The position numbers and the translations under genes are program-made. A model generated the notes under the pieces. That model was not told where the DNA came from and searched no databases. It worked only from the letters and a program-made list of their open reading frames with translations. Positions 8,363-16,554 of a stretch of DNA of 37,744 bases are shown piece after piece. Source of the stretch: an uncultured Oscillibacter sp. (lineage in GTDB: Bacteria; Bacillota; Clostridia; Oscillospirales; Oscillospiraceae); NCBI RefSeq assembly GCF_947654275.1, contig NZ_CANTJS010000026.1, forward strand, positions 1 through 37,744. The letters run 5' to 3'. The first letter of the stretch is position 1; each line of letters starts with the position of its first letter.

Positions 8363-8364
8363 AA
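8326..8364 (+). terminator. Terminator of the candidate small RNA
   Basis: AAGCCCC (8326-8332) pairs with GGGGCTT (8352-8358), with an inner CGCG-GGAA-CGCG hairpin. The plus-strand tail CCTTAATATA is only moderately T-rich. The minus strand also ends in TTTT, so it may act in both directions. Confidence 0.55.
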
Positions 8365-8423
8365 TATATAGCGGCCTTCATCATTGCTGCCGGCGGGCCG
8401 CCGAGGGCGGGGCGTGGGCATAA

Positions 8424-8519
8424 CGAAAAAATGAAAAAAACGGAAAAACGAAAAAAACGGGAATTTTCATAAAAAACATCAAATTCCCTCTTGACAGAGG
8501 GAGAATTTTCTTTTATGAT
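8424..8519 (+). promoter_or_regulatory. S10 operon promoter with upstream A-tracts
   Basis: TTGACA (8491-8496), a 17-base spacer and TATGAT (8514-8519), a near-perfect sigma-A promoter. Upstream, A-runs of 5-7 bases occur at 8426, 8434, 8444, 8451 and 8471, the expected look of an UP element or bent DNA at a growth-rate-controlled promoter. The predicted start near 8526 gives a leader of about 280 bases before rpsJ. Confidence 0.8.
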
Positions 8520-8525
8520 AGGCAA

Positions 8526-8804
8526 GTACGCGACGGGGAGAGAGCGTCCCGCGCCGCGAAACTGCGATGAACCGGGAGATTGCTCGAAAGAGGTAACTTC
8601 CGGGGAGTATGTCCGATCATCGGGCGGCTGAGAAAAGTCTGTGCGCAGCGTAGATCGCCGCGCCATGACGGGACCGGCCAGCATCTCTGCGCCGGTTTTT
8701 TCATGAGCTGGAATGATACGCACGGTTCCGCGGACAGAAATATTTCTCTCGCCGTAGGTTGTCGAGACTCGAAAAACTACCTACGAAATCAGGAGGAAAC
8801 ACTT
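8526..8804 (+). promoter_or_regulatory. Long structured leader of the S10 operon
   Basis: About 280 untranslated bases separate the promoter from rpsJ. They contain an intrinsic terminator at 8673-8701 and a second stem, CGTAGGT (8753-8759) with ACCTACG (8779-8785), that ends six bases before the AGGAGG (8792-8797 region). A leader with an internal terminator implies attenuation, as for many ribosomal protein operons, but the sensed signal is unknown. It does not show T-box, SAM or ZTP motifs, and the gamma-proteobacterial L4-binding S10 leader is not expected in this phylum. Confidence 0.55.
8673..8701 (+). terminator. Attenuator in the S10 leader
   Basis: ACCGGC (8673-8678) pairs with GCCGGT (8691-8696), extended by GCA/TGC inside, and runs straight into six T residues (8696-8701). 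It stands between the promoter and rpsJ, so it must be read through or prevented from folding for the operon to be expressed. Confidence 0.65.
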
Positions 8805-9116
8805 ATGGCTCAGAAAGAAAAGATCCGTATCCGGCTGAAGGCCTATGACCATCAGGTGATTGACCAGAGCGCCGAGAAGATCGTGGAGACCGCCAAGCGC
8901 ACCGGCGCCGAGGTTTCCGGCCCCATCCCTCTGCCCACCAAAAAGGAGATCATCACCATCATCCGTGCGGTGCACAAATATAAGGACAGCCGTGAGCAGT
9001 TCGAAAGAAGGACGCACAAGCGCCTCATCGACATCACCAGGTCCTCCCCCAAGACCGTGGAGGCCCTGATGGCGCTGGAGCTGCCCGCCGGTGTGGATAT
9101 CGAGATCAAGCTGTAA
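8805..9116 (+). CDS. rpsJ: 30S ribosomal protein S10
   Basis: The 103-residue product has the normal S10 length. It begins [20 protein letters not shown] and has the conserved [20 protein letters not shown] loop and the [12 protein letters not shown] segment. S10 sits in the head of the small subunit and, as NusE, also joins NusB in antitermination complexes. ATG 8805 is chosen because AGGAGG lies 8 bases before it; the frame is open further upstream but without a ribosome site. It is the first gene of the superoperon. A 128-base gap to rplC follows, larger than any other gap in the S10 part, and it holds the stem GTCCGCC (9147-9153) with GGCGGAC (9164-9170). Confidence 0.97.
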   Translation: MAQKEKIRIRLKAYDHQVIDQSAEKIVETAKRTGAEVSGPIPLPTKKEIITIIRAVHKYKDSREQFERRTHKRLIDITRSSPKTVEALMALELPAGVDIEIKL

Positions 9117-9244
9117 ATTCCCTGCGTTTCACTTCGTGCTCACCGTGTCCGCCGAACCTGCGAGGCGGACGGGTCATGTCGGCAGAGCAATGCGCCGCGG
9201 CGTATCTAAGCCGACCAATAACCTTACTTTAAGGAGGAACCTAC

Positions 9245-9964
9245 ATGAAAGCGATCATCGGCAAAAAAGTGGGCATGTCCCAGATTTTTGACGAGAACGG
9301 CCACGTGATTCCCGTCACGGTTATCGAGGCGGGCCCCTGCGTGGTCGTGCAAAAGAAGACGGCTGAGAAGGACGGCTACACCGCCGTTCAGCTGGGCTTC
9401 GAGGACATTGCGGAGCGCAAGCTCACAAAGCCTGAGCTGGGCCACCTGAACAAGGCCGGCGTGGGCCCCAAGAAGCATCTGAAGGAATTCGACCTGGAGA
9501 ACGCGGACGCGCTGAATATCGGTGACATTGTCAAGGCCGATACCTTCGCCGCCGGGGACTTCGTGGACGTCACCGGCACCAGCAAGGGCCACGGCTTCCA
9601 GGGCGTAGTCAAGCGCCACGGCGCGGCCGTGAAGCGCAACACCCACGGCGGCGGCCCCGTCCACCGGCATCAGGGCTCCCTGGGCGCCGGCACCACTCCG
9701 GGCCACATCGCCAAGGGCCGCGACGGCGCGGGCCACATGGGCGTCGACCAGGTGACCGTGCAGAACCTCTCTGTTGTGAAGGTTGATCCGGAACTGAACA
9801 TGCTGGTGGTCTGCGGCGCTGTCCCCGGACCCAAGGGCGGCCTTGTCACCATCAAGTCCACCGTCAAGGTCCACAAGGTCAAGCAGGCCGGCGCGGACAT
9901 CAGCAAGAACCCGCAGAAGGCTTCCGGCCGCAACCCGCAGAAGGCCTCCGCCAGAAGCAAGTAA
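9245..9964 (+). CDS. rplC: 50S ribosomal protein L3 with repeated C-terminal tail
   Basis: L3 binds near the 3' end of 23S rRNA and starts large-subunit assembly. The 239-residue product starts [19 protein letters not shown] and carries the conserved loop VVKRHGAA...[15 protein letters not shown] that reaches towards the peptidyl transferase centre. Bacterial L3 is usually about 205-215 residues. The excess is a basic tail ending in two copies of NPQKAS (222-227 and 230-235), encoded by a 24-base tandem duplication. AAGGAGG precedes the ATG. rplD follows after 19 bases. Confidence 0.96.
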   Translation: MKAIIGKKVGMSQIFDENGHVIPVTVIEAGPCVVVQKKTAEKDGYTAVQLGFEDIAERKLTKPELGHLNKAGVGPKKHLKEFDLENADALNIGDIVKADTFAAGDFVDVTGTSKGHGFQGVVKRHGAAVKRNTHGGGPVHRHQGSLGAGTTPGHIAKGRDGAGHMGVDQVTVQNLSVVKVDPELNMLVVCGAVPGPKGGLVTIKSTVKVHKVKQAGADISKNPQKASGRNPQKASARSK

Positions 9965-9983
9965 GAAAGGGGTGCTGAAATAA

Positions 9984-10607
9984 ATGTCTACTGTGAAAGT
10001 TTTAAACATGGCCGGCGCTGAAGTCGGCACTGTGGAGCTCAATGACGCCATTTTCGGCATCGAGCCCAACGAGGCGGTTGTCCACGAAGTGGTCAAGAAC
10101 CACCTGGCCAACTGCCGCCAGGGCACTCAGAGCGCCCTGACCCGCGCCGAGGTTTCCGGCGGCGGCAGAAAGCCCTGGCGTCAGAAGGGAACCGGCCACG
10201 CCCGTCAGGGCAGCACCCGGGCTCCCCAGTGGACCCACGGCGGCATCGTCTTTGCGCCGAAGCCCCGGAGCTACCGGTATGTTCTGAATAAGAAGGTCCG
10301 CCGGCTGGCTCTGAAGTCCGTCCTCTCCGCCAAGGCCGCTGAGGGCAGCCTGGTGGTCATCGACGCCATCAAGCAGGACGCCATCAAAACCGCCAGCTTC
10401 CGCAAGTTCCTGGACGCCGTGAAGGTGGAGGGCAAGGCCGTTGTGGTCACCCCCGCCGTGGACCAGATCATCGTCAAGAGCGCCCGGAACATCCCCGGCG
10501 TGCTGACCACCCCCGCCAACCAGCTGAATGTCTATGACATTCTGAACGCGAAGTTCCTGGTGGTGGATCAGGCCGCCCTCTCCAAGATTGAGGAGGTGTA
10601 CGCGTAA
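9984..10607 (+). CDS. rplD: 50S ribosomal protein L4
   Basis: A 207-residue L4, normal length. The extended loop that lines the exit tunnel is visible as GGGRKPWRQKGTGHARQGS followed by RAPQWTHGGIVFAPKPRSY. The C-terminal globular domain ends KIEEVYA. L4 binds 23S rRNA domain I and is known in some bacteria to repress its own operon. The weak site AAAGGGG lies upstream of the ATG. The TAA shares its last base with the ATG of rplW, so the two are translationally coupled. Confidence 0.97.
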   Translation: MSTVKVLNMAGAEVGTVELNDAIFGIEPNEAVVHEVVKNHLANCRQGTQSALTRAEVSGGGRKPWRQKGTGHARQGSTRAPQWTHGGIVFAPKPRSYRYVLNKKVRRLALKSVLSAKAAEGSLVVIDAIKQDAIKTASFRKFLDAVKVEGKAVVVTPAVDQIIVKSARNIPGVLTTPANQLNVYDILNAKFLVVDQAALSKIEEVYA

Positions 10608-10903
10608 TGGCTACCGCATATGACATCATCATCCGCCCGGTCATCACCGAGCGCTCCATGGCCGGCGCCGCCGACAAGAAATACGTTTTTGAGGTGGCCA
10701 AGTCCGCCGGTAAGATTGAAATCCGGAAGGCCGTTGAGGAAATCTTCGGCGTAAAGGTTGCCTCTGTGAATACCCTCACCGTGCCCGGCAAGGAAAAGCG
10801 CATGGGCGCAGGCCGGCCCGGTATGACAAAGACCTGGAAAAAGGCCTATGTCCAGCTGACCCCTGATTCCAAGACCATCGAGTTCTTTGAAGGCATGGTC
10901 TGA
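10607..10903 (+). CDS. rplW: 50S ribosomal protein L23
   Basis: The 98-residue L23 lies at the tunnel exit, where it docks trigger factor and signal recognition particle. The start TAYDIIIRPVITERSM and the later KYVFEVAKSAGKIEIRKAVE and FGVKVASVNT are diagnostic. The ATG overlaps the rplD stop (TAATG) and AGGAGG lies within the end of rplD. Downstream is rplB after 25 bases. Confidence 0.97.
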   Translation: MATAYDIIIRPVITERSMAGAADKKYVFEVAKSAGKIEIRKAVEEIFGVKVASVNTLTVPGKEKRMGAGRPGMTKTWKKAYVQLTPDSKTIEFFEGMV

Positions 10904-10928
10904 TTCTACGGAAGGAGTGTAAAGACAA

Positions 10929-11765
10929 ATGTCGATTAAAACCTTTAAGCCGACGACTCCCTCCCGGCGTCAGATGACAGTCTCCGGATTCGACGGCATT
11001 GACAAGAAGGCCAAGCCCGAGCCCAAGCTCACCGAGACCCTGAAAAAGAGCGCCGGACGCAACAGCTATGGCCGCATCACCGTCCGCCACCGCGGCGGCG
11101 GCAACAAGCGGAAATACCGTGTCATTGACTTCAAGCGGGATAAGCACGATATGTTCGCCACGGTCCTCCGCCTGGAGTATGACCCCAACCGCTCCGCCAA
11201 CATCGCCCTTCTGGAATATGAGGACGGCGAGCGCCGCTATATCCTCGCCCCTGTGGGTCTGAAGGCCGGCGACAAGGTGGAGTCCGGCGCCAAGGCCGAC
11301 ATCAAGGAGGGCAACGCCCTGCCTCTGGCCAATATCCCCGTGGGCACCATGATTCACAATATCGAGCTCCATCCCGGCAACGGCGCCCAGCTGGTGCGCT
11401 CCGCCGGCACCGCCGCGCAGCTGATGGCCAAGGAAGGCATGGACGCTCAGATCCGTATGCCCTCCGGCGAGGTCCGCATTGTCCGGACCAACTGCATGGC
11501 CACCATCGGCCAGGTGGGAAATATCGACCATGCCAACATCAACATCGGCAAGGCAGGCCGCAAACGCCACATGGGCTGGCGTCCCACCGTCCGGGGCTCC
11601 GTCATGAACCCCAACGACCACCCCCACGGCGGCGGCGAGGGCCGCGCTCCCGTCGGCCGTTCCGGGCCTGTGACCCCCTGGGGCAAGCCGGCTCTGGGCT
11701 ACAAGACCCGGAAAAAGAAAAATCCCACCAGCAAGTTCATCGTCAAGCGCCGCAACGAGAAGTAA
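10929..11765 (+). CDS. rplB: 50S ribosomal protein L2
   Basis: A 278-residue L2, the usual size. L2 is needed for subunit joining and supports the peptidyl transferase centre. Conserved parts are [21 protein letters not shown] near residue 45, the OB-fold and SH3-like central region, and the [14 protein letters not shown] loop whose His contacts the catalytic centre. It ends [18 protein letters not shown] precedes ATG 10929, and rpsS follows after 16 bases. Confidence 0.98.
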   Translation: MSIKTFKPTTPSRRQMTVSGFDGIDKKAKPEPKLTETLKKSAGRNSYGRITVRHRGGGNKRKYRVIDFKRDKHDMFATVLRLEYDPNRSANIALLEYEDGERRYILAPVGLKAGDKVESGAKADIKEGNALPLANIPVGTMIHNIELHPGNGAQLVRSAGTAAQLMAKEGMDAQIRMPSGEVRIVRTNCMATIGQVGNIDHANINIGKAGRKRHMGWRPTVRGSVMNPNDHPHGGGEGRAPVGRSGPVTPWGKPALGYKTRKKKNPTSKFIVKRRNEK

Positions 11766-11781
11766 GGGAGGCAGATGAAAT

Positions 11782-12045
11782 ATGAGCAGATCCATTAAAA
11801 AAGGCCCGTATGTCGCCCCGGAGCTTCTGAAGCGGGTCGAGGAAATGAACGCGAAGAATGAGAAGAAGGTACTGAAAACCTGGAGCCGCAGCTCCACCAT
11901 CTTCCCCTCCTTCGTGGGACATACCATCGCTGTCCACGATGGCCGCAAGCATGTGCCCGTCTATGTCCAGGAGGACATGGTGGGCCATAAGCTGGGTGAG
12001 TTCGCGCCCACCCGGACCTTCCGCGGCCACCGGAAGGATAACTAA
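11782..12045 (+). CDS. rpsS: 30S ribosomal protein S19
   Basis: An 87-residue S19, a head protein that pairs with S13 and contacts the A-site tRNA and bridge B1. It begins [11 protein letters not shown] and has [20 protein letters not shown] and the ending [17 protein letters not shown], all highly conserved. GGGAGGC lies upstream of the ATG. The stop overlaps the ribosome site of rplV. Confidence 0.97.
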   Translation: MSRSIKKGPYVAPELLKRVEEMNAKNEKKVLKTWSRSSTIFPSFVGHTIAVHDGRKHVPVYVQEDMVGHKLGEFAPTRTFRGHRKDN

Positions 12046-12059
12046 GGAGGATGCAGAAC

Positions 12060-12404
12060 ATGGATAAAAGAGAAGCAAAGGCGTACCTGCGCTATGTCCG
12101 CATCGCTCCCCGGAAGGTCCAGATTGTCTGCGACCTGATCCGCGGCAAGGACGCCGCCGCCGCTATGGCGATCCTGATGCAGACCAACAAGTCCGCCTCC
12201 GAACCCCTGCAGAAGCTCTTGAAGAGCGCCGTTGCCAATGCCGAAAACAACTTCGGCCTGGACCCCGCGAAGCTCGTGGTGTCCGAGGTGTTCGCCACTC
12301 CCGGCCCCATTCTGAAGCGGATGATGCCCCGGGCTCAGGGTCGCGCCTACCGTATCAACAAGCGCACTTCTCACGTCACTCTGACCGTGACGGAAAAGGC
12401 ATAA
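12060..12404 (+). CDS. rplV: 50S ribosomal protein L22
   Basis: A 114-residue L22 whose beta-hairpin lines the exit tunnel next to L4. Conserved parts are [29 protein letters not shown] and the hairpin [19 protein letters not shown] 12060 is preferred over ATG 12051, because the latter lies directly against the AAGGAGG (12044-12050) while 12060 has a 9-base spacing. Substitutions in the hairpin would affect macrolide binding; nothing unusual is seen there. Confidence 0.95.
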   Translation: MDKREAKAYLRYVRIAPRKVQIVCDLIRGKDAAAAMAILMQTNKSASEPLQKLLKSAVANAENNFGLDPAKLVVSEVFATPGPILKRMMPRAQGRAYRINKRTSHVTLTVTEKA

Positions 12405-12420
12405 GGGAGGAGAACAGTTT

Positions 12421-13350
12421 ATGGGACAGAAAGTTAATCCCCACGGTCTGCGCGTGGGCGTCATCAAGGACTGGGACTCCCGCTGGTATGCCAGCGATGA
12501 GAAGGTCGGCGACCTGATCGTAGAGGACCAGAAGATCCGCAAGTATCTGAAAAAGACCCTGTATGGCTCCGGCGTGCCCAAGATTGAAATTGAGCGCAGC
12601 AACGACGTCGTGACCATCTTCCTGCACTGCGCCCGGCCCGGCATGGTCATCGGCAAGGGCGGCGAGCAGATTGAGCAGTACCGTCTGGCCGTCGAGAAGC
12701 TCGTCGGCAAGAAGGTCCGCCTGAACATTGTCGAGGTGAAAAATCCCGACATGAACGCCCAGCTGGTGGCGGAGAACATCGCCCAGCAGCTGGAAAAGCG
12801 TATCTCTCACCGCCGTGCCATGAAGAACGCCATGGCCCGCGCCATGCGCGCCGGCGCCAAGGGCATCAAGACCTGCTGCTCCGGCCGTCTGGGCGGCCGC
12901 GAGATCGCCGGCGTGGAGCACTACCACGAGGGCACCATCCCCCTGCAGACCATCCGGGCCGACATTGAATACGGCTTCGCGGAGGCTGCCACTACCTTTG
13001 GCCGCATCGGCGTGAAGGTGTGGATTTACAAGGGCGAGGTCCTCTCTCAGACTCTGCGCACCACCCCCCGCACCATGGACACCTCCAAGCCCTATCAGGA
13101 GCGTCGTGAGCGTCGTCCCCGCCGTGACGGCGACCGCCGCGGCGGCTTCAACCGGGACCGCCAGGGCGGCGGACGCCCCCAGGGCCAGGGCGGCTTTAAC
13201 CGCGGCGGCCAGGGCCGTCCCCAGGGTCAGGGCGGCTTCAACCGGAGCGGTGCGCCCCGTCCCCAGGGCGGTCTGAACCGTGCCCCCGCCCGTCCGGCGC
13301 CGTCCGCGCCTGCCGCTCCCGCGGCCCCTAAGGAAGGAGGAAGCAACTAA
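12421..13350 (+). CDS. rpsC: 30S ribosomal protein S3 with long Gly/Arg/Gln-rich tail
   Basis: S3 forms part of the mRNA entry channel. Residues 1-220 are a normal S3: [18 protein letters not shown], a KH domain with GMVIGKGG (74-81) and the C-terminal domain ending around LRTTPRTMD. Most bacterial S3 proteins end near 210-235. Here residues 226-309 form an extra low-complexity tail with three GGFNR units (241, 257, 271), one GGLNR, RPQGQ repeats and an Ala/Pro end. Its Gly/Arg-rich character resembles RNA-binding disordered tails. GGGAGGAG precedes the ATG. The TAA overlaps the rplP ATG. Confidence 0.97.
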   Translation: MGQKVNPHGLRVGVIKDWDSRWYASDEKVGDLIVEDQKIRKYLKKTLYGSGVPKIEIERSNDVVTIFLHCARPGMVIGKGGEQIEQYRLAVEKLVGKKVRLNIVEVKNPDMNAQLVAENIAQQLEKRISHRRAMKNAMARAMRAGAKGIKTCCSGRLGGREIAGVEHYHEGTIPLQTIRADIEYGFAEAATTFGRIGVKVWIYKGEVLSQTLRTTPRTMDTSKPYQERRERRPRRDGDRRGGFNRDRQGGGRPQGQGGFNRGGQGRPQGQGGFNRSGAPRPQGGLNRAPARPAPSAPAAPAAPKEGGSN

Positions 13351-13772
13351 TGCTGATGCCGAAGAGAGTCAAATACCGCCGGGTACACCGGGGCCGCATG
13401 ACCGGCAAGGCCATGCGGGGCAACACCCTGGCATACGGCGAGTATGGTCTGGTGGCCACTGAGCCCGCCTGGATTACCAGCAATCAGATTGAGGCCGCCC
13501 GTATCGCCATGACCCGCTATACCAAGCGCGGCGGTCAGGTCTGGATCAAGATTTTCCCCGACAAGCCCGTGACCAAGAAGCCCGCTGAGACCCGCATGGG
13601 CTCCGGCAAGGGCTCCCCCGAGTTCTGGGTTGCTGTTGTGAAGCCCGGCCGTGTCATGTTTGAGATCGCCGGCGTGTCTGAAGAAGTCGCCCGCGAGGCC
13701 CTGCGTCTGGCCAGCCACAAGCTGCCCATCAAGACCAAGGTTATCGCCCGCACCGAGGAAGCAGGTGAGTGA
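13350..13772 (+). CDS. rplP: 50S ribosomal protein L16
   Basis: A 140-residue L16 that supports A-site tRNA accommodation and the base of the stalk. It starts [15 protein letters not shown] and contains [19 protein letters not shown] and the [18 protein letters not shown] loop near the catalytic centre. ATG 13350 shares a base with the rpsC stop and is 9 bases from AAGGAGG. The second ATG at 13356 is less likely because the family starts MLxPKR. rpmC follows almost without a gap. Confidence 0.96.
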   Translation: MLMPKRVKYRRVHRGRMTGKAMRGNTLAYGEYGLVATEPAWITSNQIEAARIAMTRYTKRGGQVWIKIFPDKPVTKKPAETRMGSGKGSPEFWVAVVKPGRVMFEIAGVSEEVAREALRLASHKLPIKTKVIARTEEAGE

Positions 13773-13774
13773 AG

Positions 13775-13993
13775 ATGAAGGCAAGTGAAATCCGCAAGAT
13801 GACCCCTGAGCAGCTGAATGAGAAGCTGGTGGGACTGAAGAAGGATCTGTTCTTCCTTCGGATGCAGCACGCCACCAATCAGCTGGACAATCCCGTGAAG
13901 ATCCGGGAGACCAAGCACGACATTGCCCGAGTCAAGACCGTTCTGGCGGAACTCGCCGCGGCTGACGGCAAGCAGGCCGTGACCAAGCAGTGA
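13775..13993 (+). CDS. rpmC: 50S ribosomal protein L29
   Basis: A 72-residue helical-hairpin protein at the tunnel exit near L23. Visible signatures are KASEIRKMTPEQLNEKL, LKKDLFFLRMQHATNQLDN and IRETKHDIARVKTVL. ATG 13775 is two bases after the rplP stop with AGGTGAG just inside rplP. A GTG at 13769 is in frame but sits in the ribosome site. The last ten residues are a small family-specific extension. Confidence 0.94.
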   Translation: MKASEIRKMTPEQLNEKLVGLKKDLFFLRMQHATNQLDNPVKIRETKHDIARVKTVLAELAAADGKQAVTKQ

Positions 13994-14010
13994 GAAGGAG
14001 GTAAGGAAAA

Positions 14011-14274
14011 ATGGACGAAAAGAGAACTTCCTCCCGCAAGACCCGGGTCGGCAAGGTGGTTTCCGATAAGATGGACAAGACCGTCGTGGTCGCCATCGAG
14101 GACCGGGTGGCCCATCCTCTGTATAAGAAGATTGTTGGCCGCACCTATAAGCTGAAAGCCCATGATGAGCAGAACGCCTGCGGCGTCGGCGATAAGGTGA
14201 AAGTGATGGAGACCCGCCCCCTGTCCAAGGACAAGCGCTGGCGCGTGGTCGAGATCATCGAGAAAGCGAAGTAA
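14011..14274 (+). CDS. rpsQ: 30S ribosomal protein S17
   Basis: An 87-residue OB-fold protein that binds 16S rRNA helices 7 and 11 early in assembly. Diagnostic parts are [36 protein letters not shown] and [27 protein letters not shown] lies before the ATG, and rplN follows after 15 bases. Confidence 0.97.
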   Translation: MDEKRTSSRKTRVGKVVSDKMDKTVVVAIEDRVAHPLYKKIVGRTYKLKAHDEQNACGVGDKVKVMETRPLSKDKRWRVVEIIEKAK

Positions 14275-14289
14275 AGGAGGCGTCGAGTT

Positions 14290-14658
14290 ATGATTCAGCA
14301 GGAAACCTTTCTGAAGGTCGCCGACAATACCGGCGCCAAGGAAATCAAGTGCATCCGCGTTCTGGGCGGAAGCAAGCGCAAATACGGCAATATCGGGGAC
14401 GTCATCGTGGCTTCTGTCCGCAAGTCCGCCCCCGGCGGCACCGTGAAGAAGGGCGAGGTGGTCAAGGCCGTCATCGTCCGCAGCGCCAAAGGCGTGCGCC
14501 GGGCCGACGGGACCTATGTCCGCTTTGACGACAACGCCGCCGTTCTGATTAAGGACGACAAAAACCCCAGAGGGACCCGCATCTTTGGGCCCGTGGCCCG
14601 CGAGCTGCGCGACAAGGATTACATGAAGATCCTGTCCCTGGCGCCCGAAGTGATTTGA
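14290..14658 (+). CDS. rplN: 50S ribosomal protein L14
   Basis: A 122-residue L14, exact usual length. It contacts 16S rRNA in an intersubunit bridge and is the docking site of the silencing factor RsfS. It begins [19 protein letters not shown] and contains [19 protein letters not shown] and [28 protein letters not shown] precedes the ATG. The stop overlaps the rplX ribosome site. Confidence 0.98.
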   Translation: MIQQETFLKVADNTGAKEIKCIRVLGGSKRKYGNIGDVIVASVRKSAPGGTVKKGEVVKAVIVRSAKGVRRADGTYVRFDDNAAVLIKDDKNPRGTRIFGPVARELRDKDYMKILSLAPEVI

Positions 14659-14672
14659 GGAGGGCTGAGGAT

Positions 14673-15026
14673 ATGGCTATGAAAATCAAAAAGGGCGACA
14701 CCGTCGTGCGGATCTCCGGCGACGGCACCAAGGACAATGACATCAAAACCCATCAGGGGAAGGTCATTGCCACACTGCCCAAGGAGAACAAGGTCGTGGT
14801 AGAGGGCATGAACATGGTCACCTGCCACATCAAGCCCCGCCGGCAGGGCGAGGAGGGCGGCATCATGAAGCGGGAAGCCGCCATTGCCGCCTGCAAGGTT
14901 CAGGTGGTCTGCCCCAAGTGCGGCAAGGCCACCCGGGTGGCCCACAAGGTCGAGAAGAAGACCGTGAAGGGCAGAGAGAAAAATGTCAGCATCCGCATCT
15001 GCAAAAAGTGCGGAGCCGAGCTGTAA
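14673..15026 (+). CDS. rplX: 50S ribosomal protein L24, zinc-ribbon form
   Basis: A 117-residue L24. The KOW motif lies in [16 protein letters not shown] and the following [20 protein letters not shown]. After [16 protein letters not shown] comes a four-cysteine ribbon with C80-x2-C83 and C110-x2-C113 (VCPKCG, ICKKCG), typical of many Firmicutes. L24 is one of the two assembly-starting proteins of the large subunit. ATG 14673 is chosen because GAGGAGG lies 9 bases before it and the family starts with a KxxIKKGD segment. Confidence 0.95.
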   Translation: MAMKIKKGDTVVRISGDGTKDNDIKTHQGKVIATLPKENKVVVEGMNMVTCHIKPRRQGEEGGIMKREAAIAACKVQVVCPKCGKATRVAHKVEKKTVKGREKNVSIRICKKCGAEL

Positions 15027-15042
15027 GGGAGGAGGAGTTACA

Positions 15043-15597
15043 ATGGCTGATAAGAAAATGCCCAATCTGAAGGCGAAATACCAGACCGAAGTCGCTCCCG
15101 CCCTGATGAAGGAGTTCGGTTACAAGAGCGTCATGCAGATTCCCAAGATTGACAAGGTGGTTGTCAACGTGGGCTGCGGCGAGGCTCGTGAAAATGCCAA
15201 AATCCTGGACAACGTGGTTCGGGACCTGGCCCAGATTACCGGCCAGAAGCCCGTTATCACCAAGGCCCGGAAGTCCATCGCCAACTTCAAGCTCCGTGAG
15301 AATATGCCCATCGGAGCGAAGGTCACCCTCCGGGGCGAAAAGATGTGGGAGTTCCTGGACCGCCTGTTCAACGTGGCCCTGCCCCGCGTCCGCGATTTCC
15401 AGGGCATCAGCCCCAATGCCTTTGACGGCCGGGGCAATTACGCCCTGGGCATCCGGGAGCAGCTGATCTTCCCCGAGATCGAGTACGATAAGATCGACAA
15501 GATCCGCGGAATGGATGTAGTAATCTGCACCACCGCCCACACCGACGAAGAGGCCCGCTCCCTGCTTACCCAGGTCGGCGCTCCCTTTGCCCGCTAA
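15043..15597 (+). CDS. rplE: 50S ribosomal protein L5
   Basis: A 184-residue L5 of the central protuberance, carrying 5S rRNA together with L18. Seen are [14 protein letters not shown], the [20 protein letters not shown] loop, [36 protein letters not shown] and the D-EEAR-LL end. ATG 15043 follows GGGAGGAGGAG. The upstream in-frame extension overlaps rplX and is rejected. Confidence 0.97.
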   Translation: MADKKMPNLKAKYQTEVAPALMKEFGYKSVMQIPKIDKVVVNVGCGEARENAKILDNVVRDLAQITGQKPVITKARKSIANFKLRENMPIGAKVTLRGEKMWEFLDRLFNVALPRVRDFQGISPNAFDGRGNYALGIREQLIFPEIEYDKIDKIRGMDVVICTTAHTDEEARSLLTQVGAPFAR

Positions 15598-15612
15598 GGA
15601 GGAAGAGACGTT

Positions 15613-15798
15613 ATGGCTAAGAAATCCATGATTTTAAAGCAGCAGCGGCCCGCCAAGTACTCCAGCCGGAAGTACAACCGCTGCAAGCTCTGCGGCCGCC
15701 CCCATGCCTATCTCCGGGATTACGGCGTGTGCCGTATCTGCTTCCGTGAGCTGGCCTATAAGGGCGAGATTCCCGGCGTGCGGAAGGCGTCTTTCTGA
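15613..15798 (+). CDS. rpsZ: 30S ribosomal protein S14, zinc-binding short form
   Basis: A 61-residue type Z S14 with C24-x2-C27 and C40-x2-C43 (NRCKLCGRP and VCRICFRE). The zinc form is standard in Gram-positive bacteria, while a longer cysteine-free form is used under zinc limitation elsewhere. It starts [13 protein letters not shown] and ends GVRKASF. GGAGGAAG precedes the ATG. A 341-base interruption of the operon follows. Confidence 0.96.
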   Translation: MAKKSMILKQQRPAKYSSRKYNRCKLCGRPHAYLRDYGVCRICFRELAYKGEIPGVRKASF

Positions 15799-15800
15799 TT

Positions 15801-15976
15801 GGAATTAGGAGCTAGGAATTACGAGTTAGGAGTTTTTCCTGATTCTGAACCCTGGCCTAACAAGCAGAAGCGTAAATGAATGGGGAAAACCGGAGGTTCA
15901 GCGTATGAACTCCCGATTGAAAGCAAAAAGCTGGGAAATAGGATAATTCCTAATTCCTCATCCCTCATTCCTAACT
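15801..15976. repeat. MITE-like element with imperfect terminal inverted repeats inside the spc operon
   Basis: The left arm (15801-15832) is made of short GGAATTAGGAG / TAGGAATTA-type units. The right arm (about 15943-15976) is the imperfect inverted complement (AATTCCTAATTCCTCATCCC). About 110 unrelated bases lie between, with no gene, so the size of about 176 bp fits a non-autonomous miniature element. No transposase is nearby and a target duplication could not be assigned. Confidence 0.55.
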
Positions 15977-16139
15977 GTAACCGACGGCCTTTGATACGGG
16001 GCCTTTGGGATAAACGGACGGCGAAAGGTCATGACCAATCGGGCGAATGCAAAAGCAAAAAAGCCCCATTGGCCATGATACCTCGCTGCCGAAGCGGCTG
16101 AATACAAAGGCCGCAACTCTAAAACAGGAGGATTTCACC
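15977..16139 (+). other. Remaining gene-free spacer before rpsH
   Basis: No protein or RNA gene is recognisable. The stretch contains two GGCCTTT direct repeats and ends in AACAGGAGG, the rpsH ribosome site. Together with the inserted element it makes the only large gap within the spc part. Confidence 0.5.
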
Positions 16140-16538
16140 ATGCATATCACCGATCCGGTTGCGGATATGCTGACCCGCATCCGCAACGCCAACAGCGCAA
16201 AACACGACACCGTGGATATCCCCGCCTCCAACATGAAAAAGAGCATTGCTCAGATTCTGCTGGACGAGGGCTATATCAAGAATTTCCAGGTGGTGGACGA
16301 CGGCACCCAGGGCATGATTCATGTCACCCTGAAGTACAACGCCGGTAAGGAAAAGGTCATCACCGGCCTGCGCCGCGTCTCCAAGCCGGGCCTTCGGGTC
16401 TACGTGGGCGCCGACGAGCTGCCCCGCGTGCTCCGCGGCCTGGGTATCGCAATCATCTCTACGTCCAAGGGCGTCATGACCGACAGGAAAGCCCGTGAGC
16501 TTCATGTCGGCGGCGAAGTCCTGGCGTTCGTCTGGTAA
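16140..16538 (+). CDS. rpsH: 30S ribosomal protein S8
   Basis: A 132-residue S8, which binds 16S helix 21 and, in Escherichia coli, represses the spc operon. It starts [18 protein letters not shown] and ends GGEVLAFVW with the conserved [16 protein letters not shown] 16140 is 8 bases from ACAGGAGG; the open frame upstream lies in the spacer and has no ribosome site. It is the first gene after the interruption, so its expression depends on read-through or on a promoter within the inserted element. Confidence 0.97.
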   Translation: MHITDPVADMLTRIRNANSAKHDTVDIPASNMKKSIAQILLDEGYIKNFQVVDDGTQGMIHVTLKYNAGKEKVITGLRRVSKPGLRVYVGADELPRVLRGLGIAIISTSKGVMTDRKARELHVGGEVLAFVW

Positions 16539-16554
16539 GGAGGGTGTTTGAACA

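Noticed and set aside
8526..8804. Known riboswitch or T-box in the S10 leader
   Set aside because: The T-box sequence (GGTGGNACCGCG type), SAM and ZTP core words were looked for and not found.
9224..11948. Long minus-strand frames opposite rplC, rplD and rplB (300-390 codons)
   Set aside because: These are GC-rich antisense shadows of strongly biased ribosomal codons and match no family.
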